Source of the DNA: Brucella oryzae
GTDB lineage: Bacteria > Pseudomonadota > Alphaproteobacteria > Rhizobiales > Rhizobiaceae
Reading direction: 5' to 3'
DNA: 64,000 bases
Assembly (NCBI GenBank): GCA_012103035.1
Contig: JAAVLL010000002.1
Coordinates: forward strand, 1,054,001-1,118,000
The first letter of the stretch is position 1, and every line of letters begins with the position of its first letter. A program made the position numbers and the translations under genes. Shown here piece after piece: positions 29,391 through 38,752 of the stretch. The notes beneath the pieces were generated by a model that was not told the DNA's origin, ran no database searches, and worked only from the letters and a program-made list of their open reading frames with translations.

Positions 29391-30560
29391 ATGACCACTC
29401 TGACCGCGAAATGGAACTTCCCGACCACCGTGCTTTCGGGCCGGGACGCATCAAGGAGCTTCCAGCCGTCCTGCAAGCCGCAGGCATTAAACGTCCGCTT
29501 TTCGTGACCGATCCCGGCCTGGCGAAGCTTCCCGTGGTGGCGTCCACACTCGCTGTCCTGGATGAAGCCGGTGTGGCATACGGGGTTTTCTCCGACGTGA
29601 AGCCGAACCCGGTTGAAAGCAATCTTTATGCAGGCGTCGAGGTCTTCAAAAGCGGCAAGCATGACGGCGTCATCGCCTTTGGCGGCGGTTCGGCGCTGGA
29701 CCTTGGTAAGCTCATAGCCTTTCAGGCCGGGCAGACCCGACCCGTATGGGATTTTGAAGATATCGGCGACTGGTGGACCCGTGCCGATAGCAAAGCGATT
29801 GCGCCGATCATTGCCGTGCCCACCACTGCTGGCACCGGATCGGAAGTTGGCCGCGCAGGCGTTTTGACCAACGAAGCGACCCACACCAAAAGGTCATATT
29901 CCACCCGAAGATGCTGCCGGTCACAGTCATTGCCGACCCGGAACTTTCGACCGGAATGCCGCCTTTCATCACGGCGGGTACAGGCATGGATGCGCTGGCA
30001 CACTGCCTTGAAGCCTATTGCGCGCCCGGCTTCCATCCGATGGCTGACGGTATCGCAGTCGAAGGCATTCGTCTGGTCTTTGACAATCTCCCCAAAGCCT
30101 ATGTCGATGGAAAAATATTGAGGCACGGGCGAACATGATGGCAGCGGCTGCCATGGGCGCTACGGCCTTCCAGAAAGGACTCGGCGCAATCCATTCGCTG
30201 TCGCATCCGATCGGCGCCCTTTATGATACCCATCATGGCATGACGAACGCGGTTTTCATGCCCTATGTCCTGCTTCAGAACCGATCCGCCATCGAAAAGC
30301 GCATCGAAAGGCTTGCCGATTATCTAGGCATCAAGGGCGGGTTTGACGGATTTCTGGCGGCCGTCATGAAATTGCGCAGCGACCTCGGCGTCCCCAATAC
30401 GCTGCCTGAATTCATCACGGATCTTGAAATGGACGATGCTCGGAAAGACCTGATTGCAGAGATGGCCATCGTCGATCCAACCGCTGGCGGCAACTCGATT
30501 GAATTGACAAAAGAACGCGCGTTGAAGTTGCTAAATGCTGCACTCGAAGGTAAGGTCTGA
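29391..30560 (+). CDS. Iron-containing alcohol dehydrogenase
   Basis: Group III ADH (Fe-ADH). Nucleotide-binding GVIAFGGGSALDLGKLIAF, then IIAVPTTAGTGSEVGRAGVLTNE. Metal ligands appear in GTGMDALAHCLEAYCAPGFHPMADGIAVEGI and, further on, GLGAIHSLSHPIGALYDTHHGMTNAVFMP. Losses near 29438, 29892 and 30112 are repaired to about 390 residues, full length. Start MTTLTAKWNFPTTVLSF. Last gene of the RpiR-linked locus; two hairpins follow. Confidence 0.9.
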
Positions 30561-30634
30561 CAAGCTGAGTTCAGGCTTGGCAAGAGCCATAAGAGGTAAG
30601 CATCGCACCACCTATGGCGGGGGCGATGCATTAG

Positions 30635-30673
30635 GGAGCGGGTTCTTGGGGAGGAGCCCGCTCCTCTTCATTT
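30635..30673 (+). terminator. Terminator after the alcohol dehydrogenase gene
   Basis: 8-bp stem GGAGCGGG/CCCGCTCC with a 14-base loop, followed by TCTTCATTTTT. A second GCATCGC/GCGATGC hairpin lies just upstream (from about 30600). Confidence 0.7.
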
Positions 30674-30781
30674 TTCCGACCTTAAGAAACTTTGAAAACC
30701 TGACACTTTCTCCCTAATAACAGCCGGAACAATTCTATATTTCAATCGTTTACCATCCATCATCTGAGACGGAGGTTGCAC

Positions 30782-31237
30782 GTGAATATCTTCAAGCAGA
30801 CTTGTGTCGGGGCTTTGGCCATGATCTTTGGTGTGACGTCGGTTGCGCCAACCATGGCGGCACCTACAAATCTGGAACGCCCTGTCATCAACCACAACGT
30901 AGAGCAGGTGCGTGATCATCGCCGCGCACCGCGTCATTATCGTGGTCATCGACCTAATCGGCCCGGACACTGGAATGGTCATCGCGGCTATCGGCATTAT
31001 CGCCACGGCTATCGTCGCCATAGCGACGGATGGTGGTATCCCTTGGCGGCGTTTGGCGCAGGCGCGATCATTGGCAGTGCTATAAGCCAGCCTCGCCCCG
31101 TTTATCGCGCGCCGCGAATGTCAAATGCGCATGTTCAGTGGTGCTATAACCGCTACCGGTCCTATCGCTCGTCTGACAATACATTCCAGCCCTATAATGG
31201 GCCTCGTAGACAATGCTATTCACCCTATTCTCGTTGA
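30782..31237 (+). CDS. BA14K-family small secreted protein
   Basis: 151-residue exported protein related to the Brucella 14-kDa immunoreactive lectin-like antigen. GTG start six bases after GGAGG. Signal peptide [27 protein letters not shown] low-complexity H/R/Y/G-rich middle follows ([15 protein letters not shown]..., repeated HYRHGYRRH), then a glycine-rich hydrophobic segment [15 protein letters not shown], and the diagnostic C-terminal BA14K motif [20 protein letters not shown] with [14 protein letters not shown]. Intact. Its terminator hairpin has been duplicated by a mobile element. Confidence 0.9.
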   Translation: MNIFKQTCVGALAMIFGVTSVAPTMAAPTNLERPVINHNVEQVRDHRRAPRHYRGHRPNRPGHWNGHRGYRHYRHGYRRHSDGWWYPLAAFGAGAIIGSAISQPRPVYRAPRMSNAHVQWCYNRYRSYRSSDNTFQPYNGPRRQCYSPYSR

Positions 31238-31246
31238 TATTGGAAA

Positions 31247-31265
31247 AGCGCCCCTTGAGGGCGCT
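31247..31265. terminator. BA14K terminator hairpin, left duplicate
   Basis: AGCGCCCCTTGAGGGCGCT, 7-bp stem with CTTGA loop. Preceded by AAAA but followed by the mobile element instead of a T-run, so as a plus-strand terminator it is now weakened. Identical to 31407-31425. Confidence 0.85.
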
Positions 31266-31406
31266 TCAGATTGATTACAAACCCCTCGATTTTTGGAAGC
31301 AGTCAAAACGAGGGGTTTTGATTCCGATTTGTTCACGTTCTGAATCTGGGACGTTCCGTGAATCTGAGGTCATTTTGACCCTGCCGGAGGTTTGTCAGCA
31401 GTCTGA
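31266..31406 (+). mobile_element. 141-bp terminator-targeting MITE-like element, copy A
   Basis: Non-coding element with imperfect terminal inverted repeats of about 20 bp (16 of 20 matching: TCAGATTGATTACAAACCCC against TCAGACTGCTGACAAACCTC) and a perfect 19-bp direct repeat on both sides. The direct repeat is the BA14K terminator hairpin. Inside are three hairpins: AAACCCCTCG/CGAGGGGTTT (31279-31318) followed by T, TTCACG/CGTGAA (31332-31362) and GGTCA/TGACC (31368-31380). No open frame. The second copy at 45657-45797 reads identically in opposite orientation. I do not recognise the family. Confidence 0.85.
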
Positions 31407-31425
31407 AGCGCCCCTTGAGGGCGCT
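31407..31425. terminator. BA14K terminator hairpin, right duplicate
   Basis: Same 19 bases as 31247-31265, here followed by TTTT, so it keeps the functional U-tract. Confidence 0.85.
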
Positions 31426-31727
31426 TTTCATATAATTTGCGATGTGTTGAACAGAAACGTGATGGATTTTCAGGTTTCTGCTTCAAGGACATCTGGACGC
31501 CTTCCTTAAAGAGGAATAAGCAAGCCTGAGTCATATCAATGTCGCGGGCAAAATTTTCTCCTTTCCCAACCTTTTGCGACATGAGGAACAACATTCAGAA
31601 CGTGGATAGTGGAAGAAATATGCTCGACTTTCTCCATATCCAGTTCAGTCCAAAACCGACAATCGCTCTTTAGCTGCGTGCATTACGCGGGCAGAAGAAC
31701 GATTTCGGCGCAACTTTGAGTTTGAAA
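31426..31727. other. Intergenic region before the DMT transporter
   Basis: No convincing gene. Small open frames on the minus strand run through the mobile element and look like chance. It should carry the promoter of the EamA-type gene. Confidence 0.45.
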
Positions 31728-32627
31728 ATGTCGCATACTACCGTCACAAGTCCCGCCCCCACCAGTGCGCAACGTCTAGCGATGACCGCCCTGATCGTTG
31801 GCGGCATCGCCATTGGCAGTTCACCGATCTTTGTCCGGCTTTCCGAGGTAGGTCCGCTCGCAACAGGCTTCTGGCGTCTTGCACTGGCAGTATTGCCGCT
31901 TATGCTCGTGGACGGTCACGAGCGTCGCGATGAAAAGGATGCGACACCTCTCACTCTTTCCGATTGTCTGCGCCTCGCCCTGCCAGGTCTGTTCATCGCT
32001 TTCGATCTGGGCGCGTGGCACCTGTCGCTGCACATGACATCCGTTGCCAATGCAACACTGCTTGCCAATATGGCGCCAATTTTTGTGACACTCGGCGCTT
32101 GGCTGCTTTTCAAGTCGCGCGTGAGTACTTCCTTCATGCTTGGTCTTGCCATCGCAGTCAGCGGTGTCATTGTGCTGAAGGGCGGACCGGGTAAGCTTCT
32201 CCAGTCCCAATCGTCCGGCGATGCCATGGCGCTTCTGGCTGCAGTTTTCTATGCCGGATACATTCTTTCGGTTGGCCGCTTGCGCAGCCGCTTTTCCACC
32301 ATGCGCATCATGCTGTGGAGCAGCGCAATTGCTGCCGTCTTTTCGCTGCCGGTCGCGTATTTCATGGAAGGTCAGATTCTGCCTGCCACGCTCTATGGCT
32401 GGCTTATTCTCGCAGGCCTCGCCTGGGTAACCCATGCGGCAGGGCAAAGCATGATCGCTTATGCCCTTGCCTATCTTCCGGCGTCGTTCTCGTCACTCAC
32501 CCTGCTTCTGCAACCGGTCGTCGCGGCAATTCTTGCCTGGTCTATTCTGTCGGAACCCATTGGCATGCTGCAGGCTCTGGGCGGCATCATCGTAATATCG
32601 GGAATTCTGATTGCACGGCGGGGATAA
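31728..32627 (+). CDS. EamA/DMT-family transporter (RhaT/YdcZ-like permease)
   Basis: 299-residue inner-membrane protein with ten hydrophobic segments in two EamA repeats (ALIVGGIAIGSSPIFVRLSEVGPLATGFWRLALAVLPL in the first; GDAMALLAAVFYAGYILSVGRLR to LLLQPVVAAILAWSILSEPIGMLQALGGIIVISGILIA in the second). It exports or imports an unidentified metabolite. ATG at 31728 is chosen over an in-frame TTG four codons upstream. Intact; a bidirectional terminator follows. Confidence 0.87.
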   Translation: MSHTTVTSPAPTSAQRLAMTALIVGGIAIGSSPIFVRLSEVGPLATGFWRLALAVLPLMLVDGHERRDEKDATPLTLSDCLRLALPGLFIAFDLGAWHLSLHMTSVANATLLANMAPIFVTLGAWLLFKSRVSTSFMLGLAIAVSGVIVLKGGPGKLLQSQSSGDAMALLAAVFYAGYILSVGRLRSRFSTMRIMLWSSAIAAVFSLPVAYFMEGQILPATLYGWLILAGLAWVTHAAGQSMIAYALAYLPASFSSLTLLLQPVVAAILAWSILSEPIGMLQALGGIIVISGILIARRG

Positions 32628-32633
32628 GACATG

Positions 32634-32661
32634 AAAAAGCCCCGATTTCCCGGGGCTTTTT
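32634..32661. terminator. Bidirectional terminator
   Basis: AAAAAGCCCC/GGGGCTTTTT around a GC-rich loop. It lies between the DMT gene and the convergent proX-like gene and can serve both strands. Confidence 0.88.
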
Positions 32662-32672
32662 GCTGGGGTTAA

Positions 32673-33539
32673 TTAATCAGCCAGCCATTCTTTGATGCGG
32701 TCCGGATGGTCCGCGATATATTTATCGACGGCCTTCTCATAGGACGTTTCCTGCGCATCGAACATCGCGGCCTCAAGTTCGCTGATTGGGAGGTTCATCT
32801 TGGTCAGCAAGTTCGCAACTTTCGGATTGTCTTCCTTGAAACCTTTGCGTGCAATGGCATCAATATGTTCTGCACCGCCGAGTGCACCTTCAGGGTCGGC
32901 AATGTAACGCAGCTTGTATTTGCCGAACATCCAGTGCGGGCTCCACGAAGTTGCCACGAACCAGCCGTCGGAACGCGTGGCACGGTCGACAGTCGTCAGC
33001 ATGGCTGCCTCACTAGAAATATTGAGCTTGTAGTCCAGCCCGTATTTCTTGATGGCTTCCTGCGACAGGCGAGTAAGGCCTGCGCCCGGATCGATGCCCT
33101 GGATTTCGCCCTTCAGCTTCTCGCGCACTTCCGGCTTCTTCAGATCTTCGATAGAACTGATCTCGCTTTCCGGAATGTAAGCGGGAACGATCCAGCCAAG
33201 CTTCGCGCCTTCATAGAGCGGGCCGAGGTCTTCGACCTTGTCCTTCACGCGCGCATAGTAATCGGCGTGCGTTTCCGGCAACCAAGCCATCATCATGGCA
33301 TCGATATCGCCGCGGCTCACACCTTGGTAGAGTGGGGCCACGTCCGTTTGAACCAATTCGACCTTCTGGCCGAGATTGTCTTCAATCAGCTTCTTGGCAA
33401 GTTTGGTGACAAATTCAGCATCAGACCAAGGTGCCCAGCCGATTTTAACCGGCTTGCCGTCCTGCGCAAATGCTGCGCCCATGGTCATCGTTCCCGCCAC
33501 AACTGCCGCCAGACCGAATTTGGTTAGTTTGCCTAACAT
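32673..33539 (-). CDS. proX: Glycine betaine/choline ABC transporter substrate-binding protein
   Basis: Periplasmic OpuAC-type binding protein, 288 residues, intact. Signal peptide MLGKLTKFGLAAVVAGTMTMGAAFA. The mature part starts KPVKIGWAPWSDAEFVTKLAKKL and holds VAPLYQGVSRGDIDAMMMAWLPETHADYY, then SDGWFVATSWSPHWMFGKY, whose tryptophans resemble the aromatic box that binds quaternary ammonium compounds. The ATG at 33539 follows AAAGGAGAAATT. Third gene of proV-proW-proX, giving osmoprotectant uptake. Confidence 0.88.
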   Translation of the reverse strand: MLGKLTKFGLAAVVAGTMTMGAAFAQDGKPVKIGWAPWSDAEFVTKLAKKLIEDNLGQKVELVQTDVAPLYQGVSRGDIDAMMMAWLPETHADYYARVKDKVEDLGPLYEGAKLGWIVPAYIPESEISSIEDLKKPEVREKLKGEIQGIDPGAGLTRLSQEAIKKYGLDYKLNISSEAAMLTTVDRATRSDGWFVATSWSPHWMFGKYKLRYIADPEGALGGAEHIDAIARKGFKEDNPKVANLLTKMNLPISELEAAMFDAQETSYEKAVDKYIADHPDRIKEWLAD

Positions 33540-33602
33540 AATTTCTCCTTTTCGATTGGTATCAGTTCCCATTGTTATTCTTGGTTATAATTTTTGCTTT
33601 CG

Positions 33603-34504
33603 TCAGGCTTCCTGTTTGCGAAAGGATGAGGCGGACTGAACGTCCGCCGTCTTTCTTAAAGATGCGAGCCGCTTGAAAAATCCGGCTCCGCCCTTGCCAA
33701 AACTCTGGGTGATACGGTCGAGAATGACCGCGAGAATGACCACTGCGAGGCCTCCCTCAAAACCGAGCCCCACATTGAGGCGCTGGATGCCAGTCAGAAC
33801 CGTATTGCCGAGGCCACCCGCACCGATCATTGATGCGATGACCACCATCGACAGCGAAAGCATAATCGTCTGATTGATGCCGGCCATGATCGAGGGCATG
33901 GCGTTTGGAAGCTGCACCTTGAACAAAAGCTGCCGCGATGTGCAGCCGAAGGCGAGCCCGGCTTCAACGAATTCCGCATGCACCTGTCGTATACCGAGAT
34001 TGGTCAGACGTACAACCGGTGGCATGGCAAAGATCACCGTCGCAATTGTTCCGGGCACGGCGCCAAGACCAAAAACATAGCTGCCGGAATGAGATAGACA
34101 AATGCAGGCATCGTCTGCATGAGGTCGAGCACCGGGCGCACGATCGAAGCGACCGCATCACTGCGGGCCATGGCGATGCCGAGCGGAATGCCGATCACGA
34201 CAGCGATAACCGTCGATGCCAGCACCAGAGAGAGGCTTTCCATCGTACCGGTCCACAAAGCCATGTGGATGATGAGACCCAATGCGAGCGCAGTGAATAT
34301 AGCGAACTTCCATCCCACACGCCACAAAGCGAGTATTGTGAGAATTGCAACCCCGCCAATCGGCGGGACTGCGAGCGCGTTTTGAATACCGTCCGTCACA
34401 AAGCCGATGGCGGCTGCAATCATATCGAGCGCAGGCGTAAAGTGATCGAGAATGTAGTTGACCACAACATCCGCCCAGCCGCCGACACTGAAATTCAAAT
34501 CCAT
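33603..34504 (-). CDS. proW: Glycine betaine/proline ABC transporter permease (ProW)
   Basis: Membrane subunit. N-terminal helices surround [35 protein letters not shown]; the transport domain has [24 protein letters not shown] and, after a frame loss near 34065, [63 protein letters not shown], the EAA-type coupling loop. About 300 residues. Lies 81 bases after proV and 63 before proX. Confidence 0.9.
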
Positions 34505-34585
34505 GTTTTACCGTCCATTTCCGTATTTCTTCTGGATTGGACCAATTCTGCCTTCATCAGGCAAAAGGCCGTTGGCGCGCAGATG

Positions 34586-35766
34586 TCAACCCGCGCGGCC
34601 AAGCGTTTCGAGCAATGCCGATTTGCTGATGGCACCGACATAACGGTTCTGGCGATCAGTGACCGGGACCGGCCAAGGGCTTTCCGCCACCTGTGTCAGC
34701 AATCCGGAAAGGGGCGCCTCGGCTTCAATAGCAGAGACGCTATCCAATCTCTCACCGCCTTGCACTGCAGCACCTTTTGCCAGTGCGTCACGACTGACCA
34801 TACCGCGATATGTACGGTCGGCGTCGATCAACACACCGAATGTTTTCCCGCTCGCGTCGAAACGTTCGAGTGCTGTGCCACTGTTCGGGTTCGAAGACGA
34901 TCAACTCGTCCTCACGCGCCACATCGGCGGCCTTGAAAACGCGCGACACATCAACATTGCGGAAGAAGGAACGGACATAATCATTGGCCGGTGCAGAAAC
35001 GATTTCATTCGGCGTCCCCACCTGCACGACCTTGCCGTGCTGCATTATGCAGATACGGTCACCGATGCGCATGGCTTCGTCCAGATCGTGGCTCACGAAA
35101 ATGATCGTCCGGCTATGTTCTGCCTGAAGCCGCTTCAATTCGTCCTGCATTTCAGTGCGGATCAACGGATCGAGGGCGGAAAAGGCCTCGTCCATCAGAA
35201 GAATGGTCGGTTCGCTTGCCAAAGCGCGTGCCAGTCCGACACGCTGTTTCATGCCGCCGGAAAGCTGATCCGGCATACTATGGGCATACGGTTCAAGACC
35301 GACGGCGGCGAGTGCCTTCAGCGCCTTCTGGTGACGTTCCGCCTCACCCATTCCAGCCACTTCAAGACCGAATGAGGCATTGTTCAGAACCGAACGATTG
35401 GGCAGGGAGCGAAGGACTGAAACACCATGCTCATGTCACGGCGTCGGAGATCAATCAGCTCACGCTTGCTCATCTTGACGATATCGCGACCATCAACCTC
35501 GATGGAACCGGTCGTCGGTTCGATCAGGCGATTGAGCAAACGCAAAAGCGTGGACTTGCCTGAGCCGGAGAGGCCCATAATAACGAATACTTCGCCTTCA
35601 TAGATGTCGAAGGTCGCATCATCGACGCCGACTGTAGCGCCGAGTTCACTGTGAATCTGGGTTTTGATTTACCTGCGCGCAATTCTTTCATTGCACGCTC
35701 CGGATCATCGCCGAAGACTTTAAAAACGCCATTCAAGCTTATTTTCGTCTCAGCCGGCGACTTCAT
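34586..35766 (-). CDS. proV: Glycine betaine/proline ABC transporter ATP-binding protein (ProV) with CBS domains
   Basis: ATPase of the betaine importer, start [20 protein letters not shown]. Walker A is [20 protein letters not shown], the signature [17 protein letters not shown], Walker [15 protein letters not shown], switch [16 protein letters not shown]. The last 100 residues ([17 protein letters not shown], then [21 protein letters not shown]) form the CBS pair typical of ProV/OpuAA, which sense ionic strength. Losses near 35660, 35405 and 34875 are repaired to about 394 residues. First gene of the operon. Confidence 0.9.
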
Positions 35767-36317
35767 ACTTTCTTCCCTGTATAAAATACCATGCATTAAG
35801 TTTAACCCGCTGTGCTGGCGGACTTAATCTCCTTTTCAACAATGACATAACTTCATTCCAACGCAAATTTCTCACACGCGATCTGCGTTCCGCGAACGGC
35901 CCGCATGGAATGATTATCGATAGATTGCTTGATTCTATATAGGTCATTTTCCGACATGTCCACCCACAGCCGTGAATTCATCTGAATGCTCCGTCCAGCA
36001 ACCGTCCCCTTGAATGATTTTTTGAAGGGTCACACGACGAATTTCGAGGGCTGTTCGCCGCAACTCAAAGCAGGAGGCAATCGACCAGCTTGAGGGCGAT
36101 AGTAGTCCTCTTCCAGTCGATTATCAGAACGACCTGCGACAAATATGTAATCAGCTGCGACATTGTCCAGATTAGTATAATCCATAATTAAAATGGCTAT
36201 AATTACAGAAAAATAGTATGATTATACTGTAGAGATAGAATTATCTAGTCTATACATAAAAACGGTGCGAATTGAGCAATCCGCCCCGTGTTGGATGAGG
36301 CTTGGCGCCTCGATTTT
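35767..36317. other. Long intergenic region upstream of proV, with AT-rich tract
   Basis: About 550 bases without a supported gene. The proV promoter should be in the left part. At 36165-36262 the sequence becomes strikingly AT-rich compared with the GC-rich neighbourhood and contains AGTAT-GATT-ATACT and several TATAAT-like words. I see no terminator for the convergent-side operon that ends at 36318. Confidence 0.45.
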
Positions 36318-36789
36318 TCAGCGATAAGCCATATATCCGACAAAGCCAGTGATCTTCCAGCGCGCGCCTTCACGACAGCAAAAATAAAGTGTCTGCCAGT
36401 TGAGGATATCGACGGTCCCATCCTTCTTTGCGATCGCTCCATCAAATTTTTCCGGGCGACAGCGACGTCGCCAGTAATATCGATCACACTCAGATTCGTG
36501 GCACGGAAGATTCCGTCTGCTAGAGGTTCAGCATACTCAACCGCCGCACTTTCCCCGCTTGCCGCAACCATTCATCGCGATAGCTTGCGAGCGTCGGAAA
36601 TCCCGCATCCCATTTGTCGGGATCGCGATCATTATGTGCATGAATGCCAAGGAAACGCGCCTCATCGAAATCATCAGCCACCAAGGACCAGTCCTGCGAT
36701 ACGAAAGCCTCGATATCGCGCCGTACAAGCATCTCCCAAATCTGCTCACGATCCTTGTCGCCGGCAAACGGATTGGCCGCACCCTTCAT
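36318..36789 (-). CDS. NTF2/SnoaL-like small protein
   Basis: About 157-residue cone-shaped alpha+beta protein. It begins MKGAANPFAGDKDREQIWEMLVRRDIEAFVSQDWSLVADDF and, after repair near 36545 and 36448, ends KKDGTVDILNWQTLYFCCREGARWKITGFVGYMAYR, the beta-rich half typical of this fold. Members are isomerases, dehydratases or non-catalytic partners; no function can be assigned. It is 13 bases after the D-serine-dehydratase-like gene and is the last gene of its operon. Confidence 0.68.
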
Positions 36790-36802
36790 GTTACCCTCCC
36801 TA

Positions 36803-37862
36803 TTATCTTAACTTTCCACGTGCAGCGACCGGCAGGATATCAATGACATCATCACCCGAAACAAGATGAACCTCGTCAAAGAGATTGGAAACGACGCAGA
36901 CATGATCTGGAATAATTCGGACTCGCTCGCCAACTTTCAGGTCGGCGACGTCGCCGGTCAGTTTACCGTGCTCCTCACTTAAGCCGATGACACAGGCATC
37001 GGGACGCTATCACTTCGCCAAAATCGCTCAATCCCAGCGTGTCGCTGGATAAGGCCTTGGAACCGGCATCAATGATCACACGTTCAGAGGTTGGATGGCT
37101 GACCACCGTTGAAAGCACCGTAAAGGCGCAGTCATCCACCGTCGCCGCTCCTTCTGAACCTGATAACGGTCGAAATAGATATAGGTGCCGGGGCGATATT
37201 CGGTGACCACACTATCACTGGGTTTACGCCACATATCGGGCGTGCCGCCGCTTGAGATGGTTTCGCAGGGAAGACCATTTGCTTCCAGCAGTTCGCGGGC
37301 CGAATAAAGCCATTGCTCGGCCTCTTCCGGTTTTCCCGCTGCAGGATAAGTCATCAGGCCGCCGAAACGCAGTCCTGCACTTTGATCGATGATCCGTGCC
37401 AGTTCCAACGCTTCGGCTGGCGTCTGCACACCACAGCGGCCCATGCCGGTGTCGCATTCGACAAGCACTTTCAACGGAGACTTTTATCGGTGAAACGCAC
37501 TACCAAACCAGCCAGGGAGATTGAATTATCAACCGTCACCGACAGCGTGATGCGTCGATGCAGGAGTGAAGGCGATCAAGCTTTTCCTGCCCCAGAATAT
37601 TATAGGGCAGGAAAATATCCGTTAGTCCAGCGTCGGCCATGACCTCTGCCTCGCCAAGCTTCTGGCAAGTGATGCCCACGGCTCCCGCCTCAACCTGCAT
37701 TTTTGCAAACATGGGCGGTTTGTGAGTCTTGATATGCGGGCGCAGTTTCACATCCACCGCATCCGCATGGGCCTGCGCCTTGGCAATATTCGCTTTCACG
37801 CGATCAATGTCGATGAGGATCGCGGGCGTATCCACCTCGTGAACGGTTTTCGGTCTGGTCAT
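36803..37862 (-). CDS. D-serine dehydratase-like / D-threonine aldolase-like PLP enzyme (DSD1 family)
   Basis: Fold-type III PLP enzyme related to alanine racemase N-domains. The catalytic lysine lies in VKLRPHIKTHKPPMFAKM near residue 45. Other blocks are AGAVGITCQKLGEAEVMADAGLTDIFLPYNI, LKVLVECDTGMGRCGVQTPAEALELA and ETISSGGTPDMW. The C-terminal beta domain ends HVCVVSNLFDEVHLVSGDD. Several losses (about 37555, 37480, 37155, 37010) are repaired to roughly 354 residues. Such enzymes act on D-serine, D-threonine or 3-hydroxy-D-aspartate-type substrates, releasing enamines. Sits 3 bases after the RpiR gene. Confidence 0.82.
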
Positions 37863-37865
37863 GAA

Positions 37866-38747
37866 TCAGTCTCCCAGCGGCAAGCGCGGATCGTCTATGG
37901 TGAGCGTATTGAGGCTATGCTTGATGCGACGCAGGCTTTCCAGCACCTTCGGGCCACGCGCTTCCGCCGTAGCTGTGGCGATCATATCGAGAATGGCGAG
38001 CAGCGCGAAGCGCGATGACGTCGGCTTGTAAATATTGCCGTCTTCATTAGCCTGATGAGGAATGAGTACATCTGTCGCCTTGGCAAGATCGGAACCGGCA
38101 GGTGTGATCGCCACCGTCTGCGCTCCATATTGCCGTGCGACAAGTACAGCTTCCACCACCGACCGTGCAAAGCCGGAAACAGAGAAAGCAATCACCGTCG
38201 TTTCATGGGTGGTGACCGCTGCATACATGCGCTGCAATTGCCCATCGACTTGCGCGTTGACCGGAATGCCGAGCCTGAACAAGCGGTTCTGCATTTCTGT
38301 TGCCAGCATGGACGAGATGCCACCGGATCCGAGACAGAGCACAGGACCGCCGGCGGCAAGCCGTTCGGCGACTCTCATCAATACGCCCATGTCGAGCCCG
38401 TCGCTGGCCCGCTGGATAGCGGCAACCGCCGCATCGGTCACAGCCGTGGCTATACGGCTTTCACGCACATCGCGGGCGGGTATTTCCGCCGTCAGATACT
38501 GGCCACCAATGGCCAGCGCCTGCGCCAGAAAGAACTTGAAATCGCGAACCCCATCACAGCCGAGCGCACGGCAGAAGCGGGTTACCGTAGGCTCGCTGAC
38601 ACCGGCTCTGGCCGCAATTTCCGAGATCGCCGCCTTGGAGGCGTAATCGGGATCAGCCAGCACAAGCGCCGCCAGCCGCCGGTCGGATTTCGACCCGCCC
38701 TGCGCCACGACATGCAGCCGCGTGATAATGTCGGCAACCTTGCTCAT
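37866..38747 (-). CDS. MurR/RpiR-family regulator with SIS domain
   Basis: Intact, 293 residues. The N-terminal HTH_6 includes KAAISEIAARAGVSEPTVTRFCRALGCDGVRDFK; the SIS domain includes GGPVLCLGSGGISSMLATEMQNRLFRLG and TTVIAFSVSGFARSVVEAVLVARQYGAQTVAIT. The ATG at 38747 is five bases after the preceding stop; the annotated frame opens at a TTG three codons earlier, which I reject. Inside the minus-strand operon of the divergent ABC locus; it probably binds the twin sites at 40640 and 40690. Confidence 0.9.
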   Translation of the reverse strand: MSKVADIITRLHVVAQGGSKSDRRLAALVLADPDYASKAAISEIAARAGVSEPTVTRFCRALGCDGVRDFKFFLAQALAIGGQYLTAEIPARDVRESRIATAVTDAAVAAIQRASDGLDMGVLMRVAERLAAGGPVLCLGSGGISSMLATEMQNRLFRLGIPVNAQVDGQLQRMYAAVTTHETTVIAFSVSGFARSVVEAVLVARQYGAQTVAITPAGSDLAKATDVLIPHQANEDGNIYKPTSSRFALLAILDMIATATAEARGPKVLESLRRIKHSLNTLTIDDPRLPLGD

Positions 38748-38752
38748 GGGGT

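Noticed and set aside
31247..31425. Two identical hairpins read as a CRISPR-like repeat/spacer unit
   Set aside because: Only two repeats, 141 bases between them, the intervening sequence is itself repeated at a second locus, and there are no cas genes.
31370..31594. Minus-strand 74-codon frame and the 98-codon plus-strand frame starting at 31213
   Set aside because: Both run through the mobile element and the terminator hairpins; the same element elsewhere gives different frames, so these are chance.
33938..34936. 332-codon plus-strand frame across proW and proV
   Set aside because: Antisense to two strongly supported transporter genes; no motif.
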